From: Methylocapsa sp. S129
GTDB taxonomy: Bacteria > Pseudomonadota > Alphaproteobacteria > Rhizobiales > Beijerinckiaceae
Assembly (NCBI RefSeq): GCF_009765995.1
Contig: NZ_LMUI01000011.1
Span: 971,475 to 1,035,474, forward strand
Length of the DNA stretch: 64,000 nt
Direction: 5' to 3'
Within the stretch, counting starts at the first letter, position 1, and each line of letters starts with the position of its first letter. Position numbers and translations under genes: made by a program. A model generated the notes under the pieces. The model had not been told where the DNA came from, did not search any database, and was given only the letters and a program-made list of their open reading frames with translations. This document shows positions 52,122 to 61,557 of this stretch, piece by piece.

Positions 52122-52942
52122 TTGGGATAGGGCGGCCGATCCCAGCCACGCGGCGACAAGGTGAATATCTCGACCCCGGTCGAGGTGACGCCGACCGTAT
52201 GTTCGAACTGCGCCGACAAGGAGCGGTCCCGCGTGACCGCCGTCCAGCCGTCGGAGAGCACTTTGACGGCCGGCAGGCCCAGATTGATCATCGGCTCGAT
52301 GGTGAAAAACATGCCGGCGCGCAACGGAATGCCTTCGCCGGGGCGCCCGTAATGCAGAATGTTGGGCTCGTCGTGAAACAGTCGGCCAAGACCGTGGCCG
52401 CAGAAATCGCGCACCACCGAACAACGTTCCGGCTCCGCGTAACTCTGGATTGCAAAGCCGATATCGCCCGTCGTCGCGCCAGGCTTGACCGCCGCAATGC
52501 CGCGTATCAACGATTCATAGGTCACATCGATCAGACGCTGGGCGCGTCGCGGCGCCTCGCCCGCGACATACATCCGGCTTGAATCGCCGTGCCAGCCCTC
52601 GACGATCAAGGTCACGTCGATATTGAGGATATCGCCGTCGCGCAAAGGCTTGTCGTCGGGAATGCCGTGACAGACAACGTGGTTGATCGACGTGCAGATC
52701 GATTTCCGATAGCCGCGATAATTGAGCGGCGCCGGATAGGCCTTGTGATCCATCGCGAATTCGAACGCAAATTTGTCGAGCGCGGCGGTCGTGACGCCAG
52801 GACGAACCCGTTCGCACAACAGATCGAGCGCCTCCGCCGTCAGCGCGCCAGCCTTGCGCATCGCCGCGAAATCCTCCGGACCATGCAGCTTGATATGACC
52901 GCTTTTGCGGCCTTGCAGTTCAGCAGAATCGACAAATGTCAT
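52118..52942 (-). CDS. map: Type I methionine aminopeptidase
   Basis: The 274-residue enzyme removes the initiator Met from new proteins. Metal ligands can be read in the standard order: Asp in [20 protein letters not shown] (two Asp), His in [19 protein letters not shown], Glu in [10 protein letters not shown] and Glu in QFEHTVGVT. The substrate-binding His is in [16 protein letters not shown]. The length is typical. It is followed by radC with a 4-bp overlap, an arrangement often seen in alphaproteobacteria. Confidence 0.95.
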   Translation of the reverse strand: MTFVDSAELQGRKSGHIKLHGPEDFAAMRKAGALTAEALDLLCERVRPGVTTAALDKFAFEFAMDHKAYPAPLNYRGYRKSICTSINHVVCHGIPDDKPLRDGDILNIDVTLIVEGWHGDSSRMYVAGEAPRRAQRLIDVTYESLIRGIAAVKPGATTGDIGFAIQSYAEPERCSVVRDFCGHGLGRLFHDEPNILHYGRPGEGIPLRAGMFFTIEPMINLGLPAVKVLSDGWTAVTRDRSLSAQFEHTVGVTSTGVEIFTLSPRGWDRPPYPK

Positions 52943-53036
52943 TGAAAAGACCGCGCAAAAGAAGGGGAGCGAAAGCGCCCGAAGACAAAAGCCAATCTAA
53001 TACGCCCAGCTTTGTTGGCAAGGCGGGAGTGCGCCT

Positions 53037-54029
53037 TCAAGGCGAAAAGCGGCGCCGGTAATCCTGGGGCAGAACGCCGGCGACCCGAACGAAGCTGCGG
53101 CGCATGGTCTCCTCGGAACCGAAGCCGCAGCGAACGGCGATCCTTTTGATCGCCACGCGGGAATCGCAGAGTTGGCGCTGCGCCGCTTCAACGCGCAGCC
53201 GTTCGATCGCTTTGGCCGGGGTGCAGCCGGTGGCCTGCTTGTAGCGGCGGAGAAATGTGCGGTCGCTCATCCCGGCGCGCGCGGCGAGATCGGGAACGGG
53301 CAAATCCGCGCCGAGGTTCTGGCCGATCCAGGCGTGGAGAGCGCCAAAATGATCCGAATCCTGCTGCAAGGACAGTAGCGTGCTGAATTGCGCCTGGCCG
53401 CCGGGGCGCTTGAGGAAAACGACAAGCTGGCGTGCGATGGCGAGCGCCATGTCCCGCCCGAGATCCTCCTCGACCAGAGCGAGCGCCAGATCGATCCCAG
53501 CCGTAATGCCTGCCGAAGTCCAGATATTGCCGTCGCGAATGAAAATCGGATCGTTTTCGACAGTCAGCTCCGGGTGGCGGCGCGCCAGTTCGCCGCAACG
53601 GGTCCAGTGCGTCGTGACGCGCCGCCCCGCCAGCAGGCCGGCGGCGGCAAGCAGGAACGCGCCCGAGCACACCGAGGCCAGACGACGGGTCTGCGAGGCC
53701 CGGCGCCGCACCCAGCCCAGCAAAGCTTCGTCCGCACTTGCCGCGTTGACGCCAAATCCGCCCGCGGCGATCAGCGTATCGACGGCCGTCGAATTGCGCG
53801 GAAGCGGCGTGACGACGAGGCCAAGGCCTGCGGAAGTTTCGACGCTCGGCGTCTTTGGCGCGACGACAGCCAGCACATAGGGGGCCGGCGATCCCTGGCG
53901 CCAGGCAAGGTCATTGGCGGTGGCGAAGACCTGGAGGGGCCCGGCGACATCGAGCAATTGCACCCTGTCGAAGGCGATGATCTCCACGCGTCGCACATAG
54001 TTTGGCGTAGAATGCCGGTTATTTGTCAT
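53037..54029 (-). CDS. GlxA-type AraC-family regulator with DJ-1/PfpI domain
   Basis: The 330-residue protein joins an N-terminal DJ-1/PfpI-like sensor domain (residues about 12-180; IIAFDRVQLLDVAGPLQVFA, LIAAGGFG, ASVCSGAFLLAAAGLLAGRR with the elbow Cys) to a C-terminal AraC/XylS DNA-binding domain (about 225-325; LAARAGMSDRTFLRRYKQAT, IAVRCGFGSEETMRRSFVRV). The ATG at 54029 is preferred over the TTG at 54038. It is head-to-head with the isonitrile-hydratase-like gene, 71 bases apart, and probably controls it. Confidence 0.9.
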   Translation of the reverse strand: MTNNRHSTPNYVRRVEIIAFDRVQLLDVAGPLQVFATANDLAWRQGSPAPYVLAVVAPKTPSVETSAGLGLVVTPLPRNSTAVDTLIAAGGFGVNAASADEALLGWVRRRASQTRRLASVCSGAFLLAAAGLLAGRRVTTHWTRCGELARRHPELTVENDPIFIRDGNIWTSAGITAGIDLALALVEEDLGRDMALAIARQLVVFLKRPGGQAQFSTLLSLQQDSDHFGALHAWIGQNLGADLPVPDLAARAGMSDRTFLRRYKQATGCTPAKAIERLRVEAAQRQLCDSRVAIKRIAVRCGFGSEETMRRSFVRVAGVLPQDYRRRFSP

Positions 54030-54100
54030 TTCCGCCAAACCCTAATCGACTAGGTTGCGCCAAACCAGACATTTTCTCTTCGATACTCAAGGAAAACATC

Positions 54101-54796
54101 ATGCCTCTCGATATCGGTCTCCTGGTCTTTCCCGACGTGCAGCAACTTGACCTGACGGGTCCCTATGAGGTCTTCGCCTCCTGGCCGGAGGCGCGCGTCC
54201 GCCTGGTCTGGAAAAGCCGCGCGCCCGTCGTCTCGTCGACCGGGTTGCGGCTTGAGCCCAATGAGACGTTCGACGATTGCCCGCAGCTCGACGTCGTCTG
54301 CGTGCCCGGCGGCGTCGGAATCAATCCGCTGCTTGGCGATGAAACCGTTCTGGCTTTCCTGCGGCGTCAGGCAAGGGCTGCGCGTTTCGTGACGTCCGTT
54401 TGCACGGGCGCCCTGGTTCTGGGGGCCGCCGGTCTGTTGCGCGGCAAGCGGGCGACGACGCATTGGGCGTCGCATGATCTGTTGGCGGCCTTTGGCGCGA
54501 TTCCCACACAGGGCCGGGTTGTGCGCGACGGCGCCCTGATGACGGGCGGCGGCGTTACGGCGGGCATCGACTTTGCTCTGACGCTCGTCGCGGAGCTGGC
54601 CGGCATTGAGACCGCGCAGACGATCCAGCTCAATCTCGAATATGCGCCGGAGCCGCCGTTCGACGCCGGCTCGCCATCGACCGCGCCGGATGACGTCGTC
54701 GCGACGCTGCGCAAGCGCGGCGCCAAGGTCAGGGCCGAGCGCGAGAAACTTGTCGAAGCGGCGGCGCGCTCGCTGAGCATGGTCGCCATGGACTGA
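54101..54796 (+). CDS. inhA: DJ-1/PfpI family protein, isonitrile hydratase-like
   Basis: The 231-residue protein closely follows Pseudomonas isonitrile hydratase as I recall it: IGLLVFPDVQQLDLTGPYEV, VCVPGGVGINPLLGDETVLA, FVTSVCTGALVLGAAGLLRG with the nucleophilic Cys, TTHWASHDLLAAFGAIP and GGGVTAGIDFALTLVAELAG. Such enzymes hydrate isocyanides to N-substituted formamides. GGAAA lies just before the ATG at 54101. The divergent GlxA-type regulator shares the same fold in its sensor half. Confidence 0.85.
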   Translation: MPLDIGLLVFPDVQQLDLTGPYEVFASWPEARVRLVWKSRAPVVSSTGLRLEPNETFDDCPQLDVVCVPGGVGINPLLGDETVLAFLRRQARAARFVTSVCTGALVLGAAGLLRGKRATTHWASHDLLAAFGAIPTQGRVVRDGALMTGGGVTAGIDFALTLVAELAGIETAQTIQLNLEYAPEPPFDAGSPSTAPDDVVATLRKRGAKVRAEREKLVEAAARSLSMVAMD

Positions 54797-54930
54797 CCGA
54801 GCTCCGCTCCGGCGGATCGAAGTGCGCGTTGGCGAGTCCTCTGTCCTTCTTGAAAGGGCGAGGCCCAGGCCGTACTATCCCATTCATGTGCGCTGTCCCA
54901 GACGCCCGCCGAGGCGACAGGAGCCGTCCG

Positions 54931-55917
54931 ATGAGATTGCCGGCTCCGTTTGCTGCGGCGCTCATGGCGCTTGTATGGGCCATAATGCCTGGCGCCGCCG
55001 CGGCGGCGAGCTTTGACTGCGGCCGGGCGACGACGCCGATCGAAAGAAGAATTTGCGCCGATCCGGGACTTTCGGCGGCCGATTCCCAACTGGGACAGGA
55101 TTTCGATGCGGCGCTGACGCTTTCTCTCGATCCCGCCGGCTTGCGAGCCAGTCAGACGGAATGGCTGACGCAGTCGCGCGACAAGGCGGCGGCGAATGAC
55201 GAACTCGCCGAAGCCTATGCCCGGCGTCAAAAGGAGCTTGACAAAATGCTTGCGCAACTTCGCGCGACGGAGGCCGGGCGCACAATCGGCGCGGCTGAAG
55301 CGCGAGCGAACTGTCTGCCCATCCTCGCCATCCCCGATGCGGGAGCCTGCAAGGTGACGGCCGCTGAGGAAATGGGCGCGGTCGAGGGCCATGCCTTCGC
55401 TTACGCCAGTTATGAATATGCGAAGGGCGAGGAGGAACCGGATTATCGGCGGGTCGTTATCTTCGAGTGTCTCGCTTCGGCGATGTCGCACGCCGTCATC
55501 GCGCCGGACGCTGACGCGGCTTTTTATTACGACAAACCCCGGCTCCTGCACGCCGGGCGTAGGACGATGCTGCAAATCCCCGCCTATGAATCGGGTACCG
55601 GCAATTTCAACCGCGAGCGCCTGTTCGTTTGGCGCGACGGTCGTTGGCGGGATGTCGACATCACAAGCTGGGAGGGCGAACTGGCGCGTCGCCTGCCCGC
55701 TGGCGAGGGCGTCTGGCAGGGAATCTTTCCCGACTATGTCGCGTTGAAAGCCTCGACGCCGGTCTGGCGAAAAGACGACGGCAACGCCTGCCCGAGCGGC
55801 GGGCGCGCTGATCTTGGCCTGGGATGGCGGGGCGACCGGATTGCGCTCGAAACCATTCGCCTTCGAAAAGCCGGAGAGTGCGGCGAACCGCTGCGTCCCG
55901 GCCGCGGCGACAATTGA
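54931..55917 (+). CDS. Exported LprI-like (DUF1311) protein with unassigned C-terminal part
   Basis: The 328-residue protein has a Sec signal peptide (LPAPFAAALMALVWAIMPGA, cleavage near AAAAA-S). An LprI/DUF1311-type module follows: FDCGRATTPIERRICADPGL, LSAADSQLGQDFDAALTLSL, TEWLTQSRDKAAAN and RQKELDKML. Relatives include lysozyme-inhibitor lipoproteins, but there is no lipobox here. Residues about 120-328 form a second domain without a family match (YDKPRLLHAGRRTMLQIPAY, NFNRERLFVWRDGRWRDVDI). An AGGAG site lies before the ATG at 54931. It probably acts in the periplasm. Confidence 0.75.
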   Translation: MRLPAPFAAALMALVWAIMPGAAAAASFDCGRATTPIERRICADPGLSAADSQLGQDFDAALTLSLDPAGLRASQTEWLTQSRDKAAANDELAEAYARRQKELDKMLAQLRATEAGRTIGAAEARANCLPILAIPDAGACKVTAAEEMGAVEGHAFAYASYEYAKGEEEPDYRRVVIFECLASAMSHAVIAPDADAAFYYDKPRLLHAGRRTMLQIPAYESGTGNFNRERLFVWRDGRWRDVDITSWEGELARRLPAGEGVWQGIFPDYVALKASTPVWRKDDGNACPSGGRADLGLGWRGDRIALETIRLRKAGECGEPLRPGRGDN

Positions 55918-56052
55918 GGAACACGCGCGCATCGATCCGCGCGGCGCGCTTCGCTTGAAAATATGGCGAGGAGAACATAGGCTGGCGCTCGTGCTCGCGT
56001 CGCTCGCTCTTGCGGCCAGGGCGACCCGCTTCGCTTTTCTCCTGCGAGCTTC

Positions 56053-56895
56053 ATGCCCAAAACCATCGTCGTCGATTCATCGCTTTATGGCGCTTACGCG
56101 CCCAAGGGTCTTTGCGCGCTCAGCCTGCGCGTGACACGCCTTTGCTCGCAAGGATGGTTCGGCAAGAGAATAGCGTTTTTCCTGCGCTCGATGGCGATCA
56201 AGGCGCTGGCCGGGCGGCCCGTCGACATCGAGTCTCTGGGCGCGAAAATGCGCCTCTACCCCTATAATAACGTCGCGGAAAAGCGCCTTCTCTTCACGCC
56301 GCAATATTTCGATCCCGCCGAGCGGGCCTTGCTCGCCGAGCGCCTGGCGGGCGATTTCGTGTTTCTTGACGTCGGCGCCAGCGTCGGCGGCTATGCGCTG
56401 TTCGTCGCCGCTCATGGGGGAGCGCGCGCGCGCATCCTGGCGGTCGAGCCGCTGCCGGAGATTTTCGAGCGGCTTGTCTACAATATTGAACAGAATGCTT
56501 TCGCCAATGTCAAAGCCGTGTCCTGCGCGCTTGCCGATCGCGACGGCGAGATCGCGCTGTTCGTCAATTCCAGCAATCGCGGCGAGACCTCGGTGCGGAT
56601 TGTCAGCGCGGATGCGCGGGGGACGCAATTGCGGGTGCCGGCGAAAAGCCTGCTATCCCTGTTGATCGAGGAGGGTTATGAGCGCGTCGATGCGATCAAG
56701 CTCGACATCGAGGGCGCCGAGGACCTTGTCCTCGACCCGTTTTTTCGCGACGCGCCGCGCGCGCTCTGGCCGGGTCTCATCATCCTGGAATTTGCGCTCT
56801 TGCGCGGCGGCGATCAATTGGAGCAACGTCTGCGCGCGCTGGGCTATCGGGAAATCCTGCGCACGAACGAAAATGTGGCTTATGAGAGAGTTTGA
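56053..56895 (+). CDS. FkbM-family methyltransferase
   Basis: The 280-residue SAM-dependent enzyme has an N-terminal helical part and the FkbM core: FVFLDVGASVGGYALFVAAH (motif I), ILAVEPLPEIFERLVYNIEQ, and AIKLDIEGAEDLVLDPFFRD, the family hallmark DIEG. Family members O-methylate sugars or other hydroxyls. It lies 15 bases upstream of the CinA-type gene, but their roles appear unrelated. It could modify a lipid or glycan; the substrate cannot be inferred. Confidence 0.85.
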   Translation: MPKTIVVDSSLYGAYAPKGLCALSLRVTRLCSQGWFGKRIAFFLRSMAIKALAGRPVDIESLGAKMRLYPYNNVAEKRLLFTPQYFDPAERALLAERLAGDFVFLDVGASVGGYALFVAAHGGARARILAVEPLPEIFERLVYNIEQNAFANVKAVSCALADRDGEIALFVNSSNRGETSVRIVSADARGTQLRVPAKSLLSLLIEEGYERVDAIKLDIEGAEDLVLDPFFRDAPRALWPGLIILEFALLRGGDQLEQRLRALGYREILRTNENVAYERV

Positions 56896-56910
56896 AAGGT
56901 TGAGAGGGCG

Positions 56911-57666
56911 ATGAGCGAAAAGGGCAAGACCATCACCGCCGCCGTCCTTGTCATCGGCGATGAGATTCTTTCCGGCCGCACCAAGGACCGCAACACGGGT
57001 TATATCGCGGAATATCTCACCAATATCGGCATCGAGTTGCGCGAGGCGCGCGTCGTTCCCGATGTCGAGGAGGAGATCGTCGCCGCGCTCAACGCGCTGC
57101 GCGACCGCTACACCTATGTTTTCACCACCGGGGGCATCGGCCCGACCCATGACGACATCACCGCCGACGCGGTCGCCAAGGCTTTCGACGTGCCGATCGA
57201 CGAGGATCCGCGCGCTCTCAAGATGATGATGGAGCGCTATCTGCCCGGCGATCTCACGGCGGCGCGGCGACGCATGGCGCGCATTCCCGCCGGCGCCGAT
57301 CTCATCGAGAACCCGATCTCCAAGGCGCCGGGGTTTCGGCTCGGCAATGTCATCGTGATGGCGGGCGTGCCCAATATCATGCAGGCGATGTTCGATTCGG
57401 CCGCCAAGGGCCTTGAGACCGGCGTGAAAATCATCGCCGAGACGATCGAGGCGGGCGGCATTCCAGAAGGGCGTTACGGCGGCGCGCTCGGCATCATCGC
57501 CGCCGCCCATCCCGGCGTTTCGATCGGCTCCTATCCGTCCTTCCTCGACGGGCGTTTTCGCAACCAGATCGTGGTGCGCGGCAAAGACGCCGAGGCAATC
57601 GCGGCGGCGCGAGACGCGATCGGCGCGATGATTGCGTCGTTGCGCGAATATGACCGGCCGCTGTAA
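56911..57666 (+). CDS. CinA-type molybdopterin-binding domain protein
   Basis: The 251-residue protein has the MoCF_biosynth (MoaB/MogA-like) domain in its CinA form: AAVLVIGDEILSGRTKDRNT at the start, FTTGGIGPTHDDITADAVAK, and NVIVMAGVPNIMQAMFDSAA. It lacks the C-terminal nicotinamide-nucleotide amidase domain of full CinA proteins, as is usual for the short competence/damage-inducible protein A paralogues. The ATG at 56911 is 15 bases after the FkbM stop. Its exact activity is uncertain; ADP-ribose pyrophosphatase activity is known in related proteins. Confidence 0.88.
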   Translation: MSEKGKTITAAVLVIGDEILSGRTKDRNTGYIAEYLTNIGIELREARVVPDVEEEIVAALNALRDRYTYVFTTGGIGPTHDDITADAVAKAFDVPIDEDPRALKMMMERYLPGDLTAARRRMARIPAGADLIENPISKAPGFRLGNVIVMAGVPNIMQAMFDSAAKGLETGVKIIAETIEAGGIPEGRYGGALGIIAAAHPGVSIGSYPSFLDGRFRNQIVVRGKDAEAIAAARDAIGAMIASLREYDRPL

Positions 57667-57754
57667 TGCCTGTTGACGACGCGGCCGCCCTCTCGCACGC
57701 GTCCGCGCGGCTTGCTAACAAGGCGTTTGCCCGAATGGGTCGAACGGAGCCGCC

Positions 57755-58255
57755 ATGACCGAGCCGCAGCAAAAGGCCTTTCCCGTATCTTGGGACCAGT
57801 TCCACCGCGACGCGCGCGCGCTCGCCTGGCGCCTCAGCGGCGTCGGGCCGTTCGAGGCGATCGTCACGGTGACGCGCGGCGGGCTGGTGCCGGCCGCGAT
57901 CGTCGCACGGGAACTGGGCACGCGCGTCATCGAGACCGTCTGCATCGCCTCCTATCACGACTACAAGACGCAAGGCGGCCTGCAGGTGCTCAAGGGCATT
58001 TCGCCCGAGGTCGTCAAATCGGGCGATGGGGCGAATATTCTTGTGATCGACGATCTCGTCGACACCGGCGCGACGGCGCGCATCGTGCGCGAAATGCTGC
58101 CCAAGGCTCATTTCGCCACCGTCTACGCCAAGCCTTTGGGCCGGCCGCTGGTCGACACGTTCATCACCGAAGTGTCGCAGGACACCTGGATTTATTTCCC
58201 CTGGGACATGGGCCTAACCTTCCAGCCGCCGATCGCCAAGGCGACCGAAGGGTAG
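57755..58255 (+). CDS. gpt: Xanthine phosphoribosyltransferase
   Basis: The 166-residue purine salvage enzyme transfers phosphoribose from PRPP to xanthine or guanine. Visible features are [20 protein letters not shown] (substrate loop), the long flexible loop with [11 protein letters not shown], the PRPP-binding motif [20 protein letters not shown], and a C-terminal [12 protein letters not shown]. The length matches the Gpt family. It is 88 bases downstream of the CinA-type gene and converges with the alpha/beta hydrolase gene. Confidence 0.93.
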   Translation: MTEPQQKAFPVSWDQFHRDARALAWRLSGVGPFEAIVTVTRGGLVPAAIVARELGTRVIETVCIASYHDYKTQGGLQVLKGISPEVVKSGDGANILVIDDLVDTGATARIVREMLPKAHFATVYAKPLGRPLVDTFITEVSQDTWIYFPWDMGLTFQPPIAKATEG

Positions 58256-58263
58256 CGATCCGC

Positions 58264-59142
58264 TCAGAGGAACCGCTTCACGAAATTGAGCGCCGTTTCG
58301 GCGACCTCCCGCCAGCCGTCGTCGATCGTCAGCGCATGGCCGCGATTGGGCATTTCGAGGATTTCGGTGACGTCGGCATTGCGCTTCTGGAGCTTGAAGG
58401 ACGCGTTGGCGATCGCCCAGGGCACGGTATTGTCCTTCTCGCCCGACAGGATCAGCAGGGGTCCGCGATCGGGATTATCGGTGTCGACCTTCGCTTCCGT
58501 CCAGGGATTGAGGTTCGCGGTCGCCGCCTGGAACAGGGGTTTGCCGGACGCCGGCACGGCGAAAGTGTCATAGAGCAATTGCGCCTCATGTTCGCTGACG
58601 GCATTGGCGAAGCCGAAACGGAACTGGTCGAAGGTGAGCGGAATCGCGCGGTTGCGGTTGGCCGGATTGCCGAGCACCGGCCACGCCGATTTCAGCGCGG
58701 AGAAGGGCAGCGGCAGCACGCCGCGGAACGGGGCGGGGTCGATCGCGACCGTCGCTGAGGCCAGCCCGCGCCCGGCGAGAATCTGCGCCAGCAGGCCGCC
58801 GAACGAATGGCCGATGATGACCGGCTTTTTCGTCAGCCCGCGAATGATCTCGTCAAAATGATCCGCGACCTGACCGACGCTCTTATGGGCGAAGACATTC
58901 GGGTGCACATTGCCTTCTTCGACCGTGTCCGGATCGTCCGGCCAGCCGGGCGTGAGAGCCGTGAAGCCCGCGCCTTCGAAGAGCTTGGCCCAGCGGTCCC
59001 AACTGCTCGGCAGCAGCCATAGGCCATGCACGAACACGACCGGCCTCAACGCCGTCGCATTCGCGCGCGCCACCTGGGCGGCTTCGTGTTCGGTGATGGT
59101 CGCCGCGCCTGTCGGCGGGTCGCCTTTTGCAATCGCGCTCAT
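58264..59142 (-). CDS. Alpha/beta hydrolase
   Basis: The 292-residue protein has a standard alpha/beta-hydrolase core: PVVFVHGLWLLPSSWDRW (oxyanion region), PVIIGHSFGGLLAQILAGRG with the nucleophilic Ser, LLILSGEKDNTVP with the acidic residue, and NRGHALTIDDGWREVAE with the catalytic His. There is no signal peptide. The ATG at 59142 is chosen because AGGAGGGGG lies just upstream on the coding strand. The substrate is not predictable. Confidence 0.85.
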   Translation of the reverse strand: MSAIAKGDPPTGAATITEHEAAQVARANATALRPVVFVHGLWLLPSSWDRWAKLFEGAGFTALTPGWPDDPDTVEEGNVHPNVFAHKSVGQVADHFDEIIRGLTKKPVIIGHSFGGLLAQILAGRGLASATVAIDPAPFRGVLPLPFSALKSAWPVLGNPANRNRAIPLTFDQFRFGFANAVSEHEAQLLYDTFAVPASGKPLFQAATANLNPWTEAKVDTDNPDRGPLLILSGEKDNTVPWAIANASFKLQKRNADVTEILEMPNRGHALTIDDGWREVAETALNFVKRFL

Positions 59143-59527
59143 GTCGTGCCCCCTCCTGACCCCCGTTCGTCCCAAGAAACAGGCGAAATCGTCACGGAAT
59201 TTGGTTGGCGCCTATTTCGCGGAACATATCCTGGCCGCGACGGACAAGGCGTCCAGCAAGCTTGCCCATCGCGGCCCATTTCGATGCCGGCCCGATCATT
59301 GCCGAAAAACGCCGATCCGTCTTGTGTTTTCGTGCGCCGATCCGGCGAAACTGCCGGGCGGGCGAATTTCCGGGGGATGACGGCGACCAGTCTGGGTTGC
59401 AAGCGCGCGGGGTTGGGCTTATTTCACCGATTGCTGATCGCGCGGCGGGAGTTTCAGTCCGATTCCAGCCGTTCGCCTTGCCCGGCCCTAGGGATATCAG
59501 CGCTCACCGCGATGGGCCTGCGTTCCG
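59143..59527. other. Intergenic stretch between hydrolase and acyltransferase genes
   Basis: The 385-base divergent gap holds the promoters of both genes. No clear -35/-10 pair, hairpin or RNA gene was seen. Several open frames cross it but none has a ribosome binding site or a full family match. Confidence 0.4.
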
Positions 59528-60397
59528 ATGAAACCCGACAAGCGCCTACGCTATAGATTCGAATATTTCGCCTTTCTGGCGCTGGCGGCGGCTATGCGCA
59601 TGCTGCCGCTTGAGCTTGCCTCGCGTTGGTCGGGCGCCCTGTGGCGGCTTATCGCGCCCCGTTCGCGCCGCCATCGGCGCGCGCTGAACAATCTGGCCTT
59701 AGCCTTTCCGGAAAAGACGCCGGGCGAGATCGAACAGATCGCGCGCGGCATGTGGGAGAATCTGGGTCGGACCTTCGCCGAGTTCTTCCATATCGACCGC
59801 ATCTTCAACAGCGACCGGATCGAGTTCGAATCGCAAGAGACTTTCGACGCGCTGCGCCGAAGCGATGGTCGCGCCATCGCGTGCGGCCTGCACCTGGGCA
59901 ATTGGGAGATCCTGACCCAATCGGGTCTGCTCCTGGGGTGGCGGCCGGCCGGCGTCTATCAAAAAATCGCCAATCCCTTTGTCGATCGCTACGTCAGCAC
60001 GCTCCGCGCCCCCTATTATCCCGGCGGCCTCATGCAAAAGTCGCCGCGCACGGCGGTGTCGCTGCTGCGCCATGCGCGCGAAGGGGGGTGCGTCGCCCTG
60101 CTGGCCGATCAGCGCGAGGGCCGCGGCGTGGCGGCGCCGTTTTTCGGCAAGCCCGCGCCGTCCAACCCTTTTCCCGCGCTTGTCGCACGTTCGGTCGATG
60201 CGCCGCTTTATGTCTTTCGCGCCAAGCGCCTGGACGGCGTCCGTTTTTCGATACGCATCGCGCAGGTGCCTGTCCCGCAGACCGACAATCGCGACGCCGA
60301 TATCGAGGCGGCGACCCGCAATTTGCAGTCGACGTTGGAGGCGATGGTCCGCGACGCCCCCGATCAATGGATGTGGATACACCGCCGCTGGGGTTGA
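59528..60397 (+). CDS. Lipid A biosynthesis lauroyl-type acyltransferase
   Basis: The 289-residue protein belongs to the LpxL/LpxM/HtrB family. It has an N-terminal hydrophobic helix (YFAFLALAAAMRMLPLEL) and the catalytic H-x4-E in CGLHLGNWEILTQSGLLLG. VALLADQREGRGVAAPFFGK follows, together with the C-terminal RDAPDQWMWIHRRWG, the family ending. It should add a secondary acyl chain to lipid A precursors at the inner membrane. Exact chain length and position are unknown. Confidence 0.92.
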   Translation: MKPDKRLRYRFEYFAFLALAAAMRMLPLELASRWSGALWRLIAPRSRRHRRALNNLALAFPEKTPGEIEQIARGMWENLGRTFAEFFHIDRIFNSDRIEFESQETFDALRRSDGRAIACGLHLGNWEILTQSGLLLGWRPAGVYQKIANPFVDRYVSTLRAPYYPGGLMQKSPRTAVSLLRHAREGGCVALLADQREGRGVAAPFFGKPAPSNPFPALVARSVDAPLYVFRAKRLDGVRFSIRIAQVPVPQTDNRDADIEAATRNLQSTLEAMVRDAPDQWMWIHRRWG

Positions 60398-60532
60398 GGA
60401 TTCCCGGCGGCGGGGTCCCTGGCCTAGGTCGCTGGTTTCAGTGTCGCATTCGTGTTGGACCACGAGGCCGCCGACCGGCAGACATCACTTCAGAATGTTG
60501 ATTTCGAGGGCCGGACGAAGATGTTCGTCTCG

Positions 60533-61438
60533 CTATTCCAGATACGGCGTCAGCACATCTTCGATCCATTTCATGAATGCGCGGACCCGGCGCGACAGAT
60601 TGCTCCGATGCGCGACGACGAGGGACACGGCGAGCGCCCGGCGACGAAAATCGGGTATGATCTCCACAAGCGCTCCACTCTCTAGGTATCGGCCGATCCC
60701 CAAGAGCGGCGCCTGAATCAGGCCAAGGCCGGCGAGGGCGGCGGCTTCGTAGGTCTGCGCGCTGTTGACGTGTAGAGCGCCTGGCAACTGAAGCGTCGCG
60801 TAGCTGTCGCCGTCCGGATATTCCCATCCATAGGGTCTTGCGCCCAGCATCGTCGAAAAATGAATGGTCCGATGTTCCTGACGCTGGAGATCTTCGAGCG
60901 ATCGAGGGATTCCATAGCGCTCGAGATAGGCGGGACTGGCGGCGTTGACCATGCGCAACAGGCCCAGCGGGCGGGCAATCAGCGTCTCGTCCCGTATGGG
61001 TCCAAGCCGCAATACACAGTCGAACCCCTCTTGAACCAGATCGACTTGCCGATCCGTGCTCGACACCTCCAGCTCCAACTCGGGATAAGTCGCCATGAAA
61101 TCGGGCAGGGCCGGCACGATCGTCGTGCGCGCCACCTCGGTGGGAAGATCGACCCGTAAACGCCCGCGGAGCGCCACGCGATCGCCTGCGAACATCGAGT
61201 GCAGGTCATCGACTTCAGCCAGCAGATCGCGGGCGCGGGCATGGAATGCGCGTCCGTCTTCCGTCAACTGCACGCTGCGCGTCGTCCGGTGCAGAAGCCT
61301 GACGCCAACATCTTCCTCCAGCTTCCGGACCGCCGTTGAGGCCCTTCCCTTTTGAATGCCCAGGCTATCGGCTGCGTGGGTGAAGCTCCCCATTTCCGCG
61401 ACCGTTATGAAAACGAGGATGGGTTCGAGATTCTGCAT
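60533..61438 (-). CDS. LysR-family transcriptional regulator
   Basis: The 301-residue regulator has an N-terminal winged helix (LEPILVFITVAEMGSFTHAA, TAVRKLEEDVGVRLLHRTTR) and a C-terminal periplasmic-binding-like effector domain (RVDLPTEVARTTIVPALPDF, DCVLRLGPIRDETLIARPLG). The pattern resembles CrgA/LTTR group regulators that activate divergent oxidoreductase genes. It is divergent from the DoxX-like gene across 119 bases, so it probably controls the DoxX-NmrA pair. Confidence 0.92.
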   Translation of the reverse strand: MQNLEPILVFITVAEMGSFTHAADSLGIQKGRASTAVRKLEEDVGVRLLHRTTRSVQLTEDGRAFHARARDLLAEVDDLHSMFAGDRVALRGRLRVDLPTEVARTTIVPALPDFMATYPELELEVSSTDRQVDLVQEGFDCVLRLGPIRDETLIARPLGLLRMVNAASPAYLERYGIPRSLEDLQRQEHRTIHFSTMLGARPYGWEYPDGDSYATLQLPGALHVNSAQTYEAAALAGLGLIQAPLLGIGRYLESGALVEIIPDFRRRALAVSLVVAHRSNLSRRVRAFMKWIEDVLTPYLE

Positions 61439-61557
61439 TTTCGCGCCTCGACATTGTTCACCACAGAGAGAACAGTAAGTTCATTTCCGCAGTGTTTATC
61501 ATAGATAAGAGACACAGTAGGCTCCGAATATGGGATCCGCCCATCGGAGAATGACAA

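Noticed and set aside
54367-55932. 521-codon leftward frame opposite the isonitrile-hydratase-like and LprI-like genes
   Set aside because: The product is Arg/Ala-rich and unlike any family, and both opposing genes have strong domain evidence.
59205-59531. Short frame with an AHFDAGPIIAEK string resembling formyltransferases
   Set aside because: No other part of a PurN, PurU or Fmt enzyme is present in any frame nearby; taken as chance.
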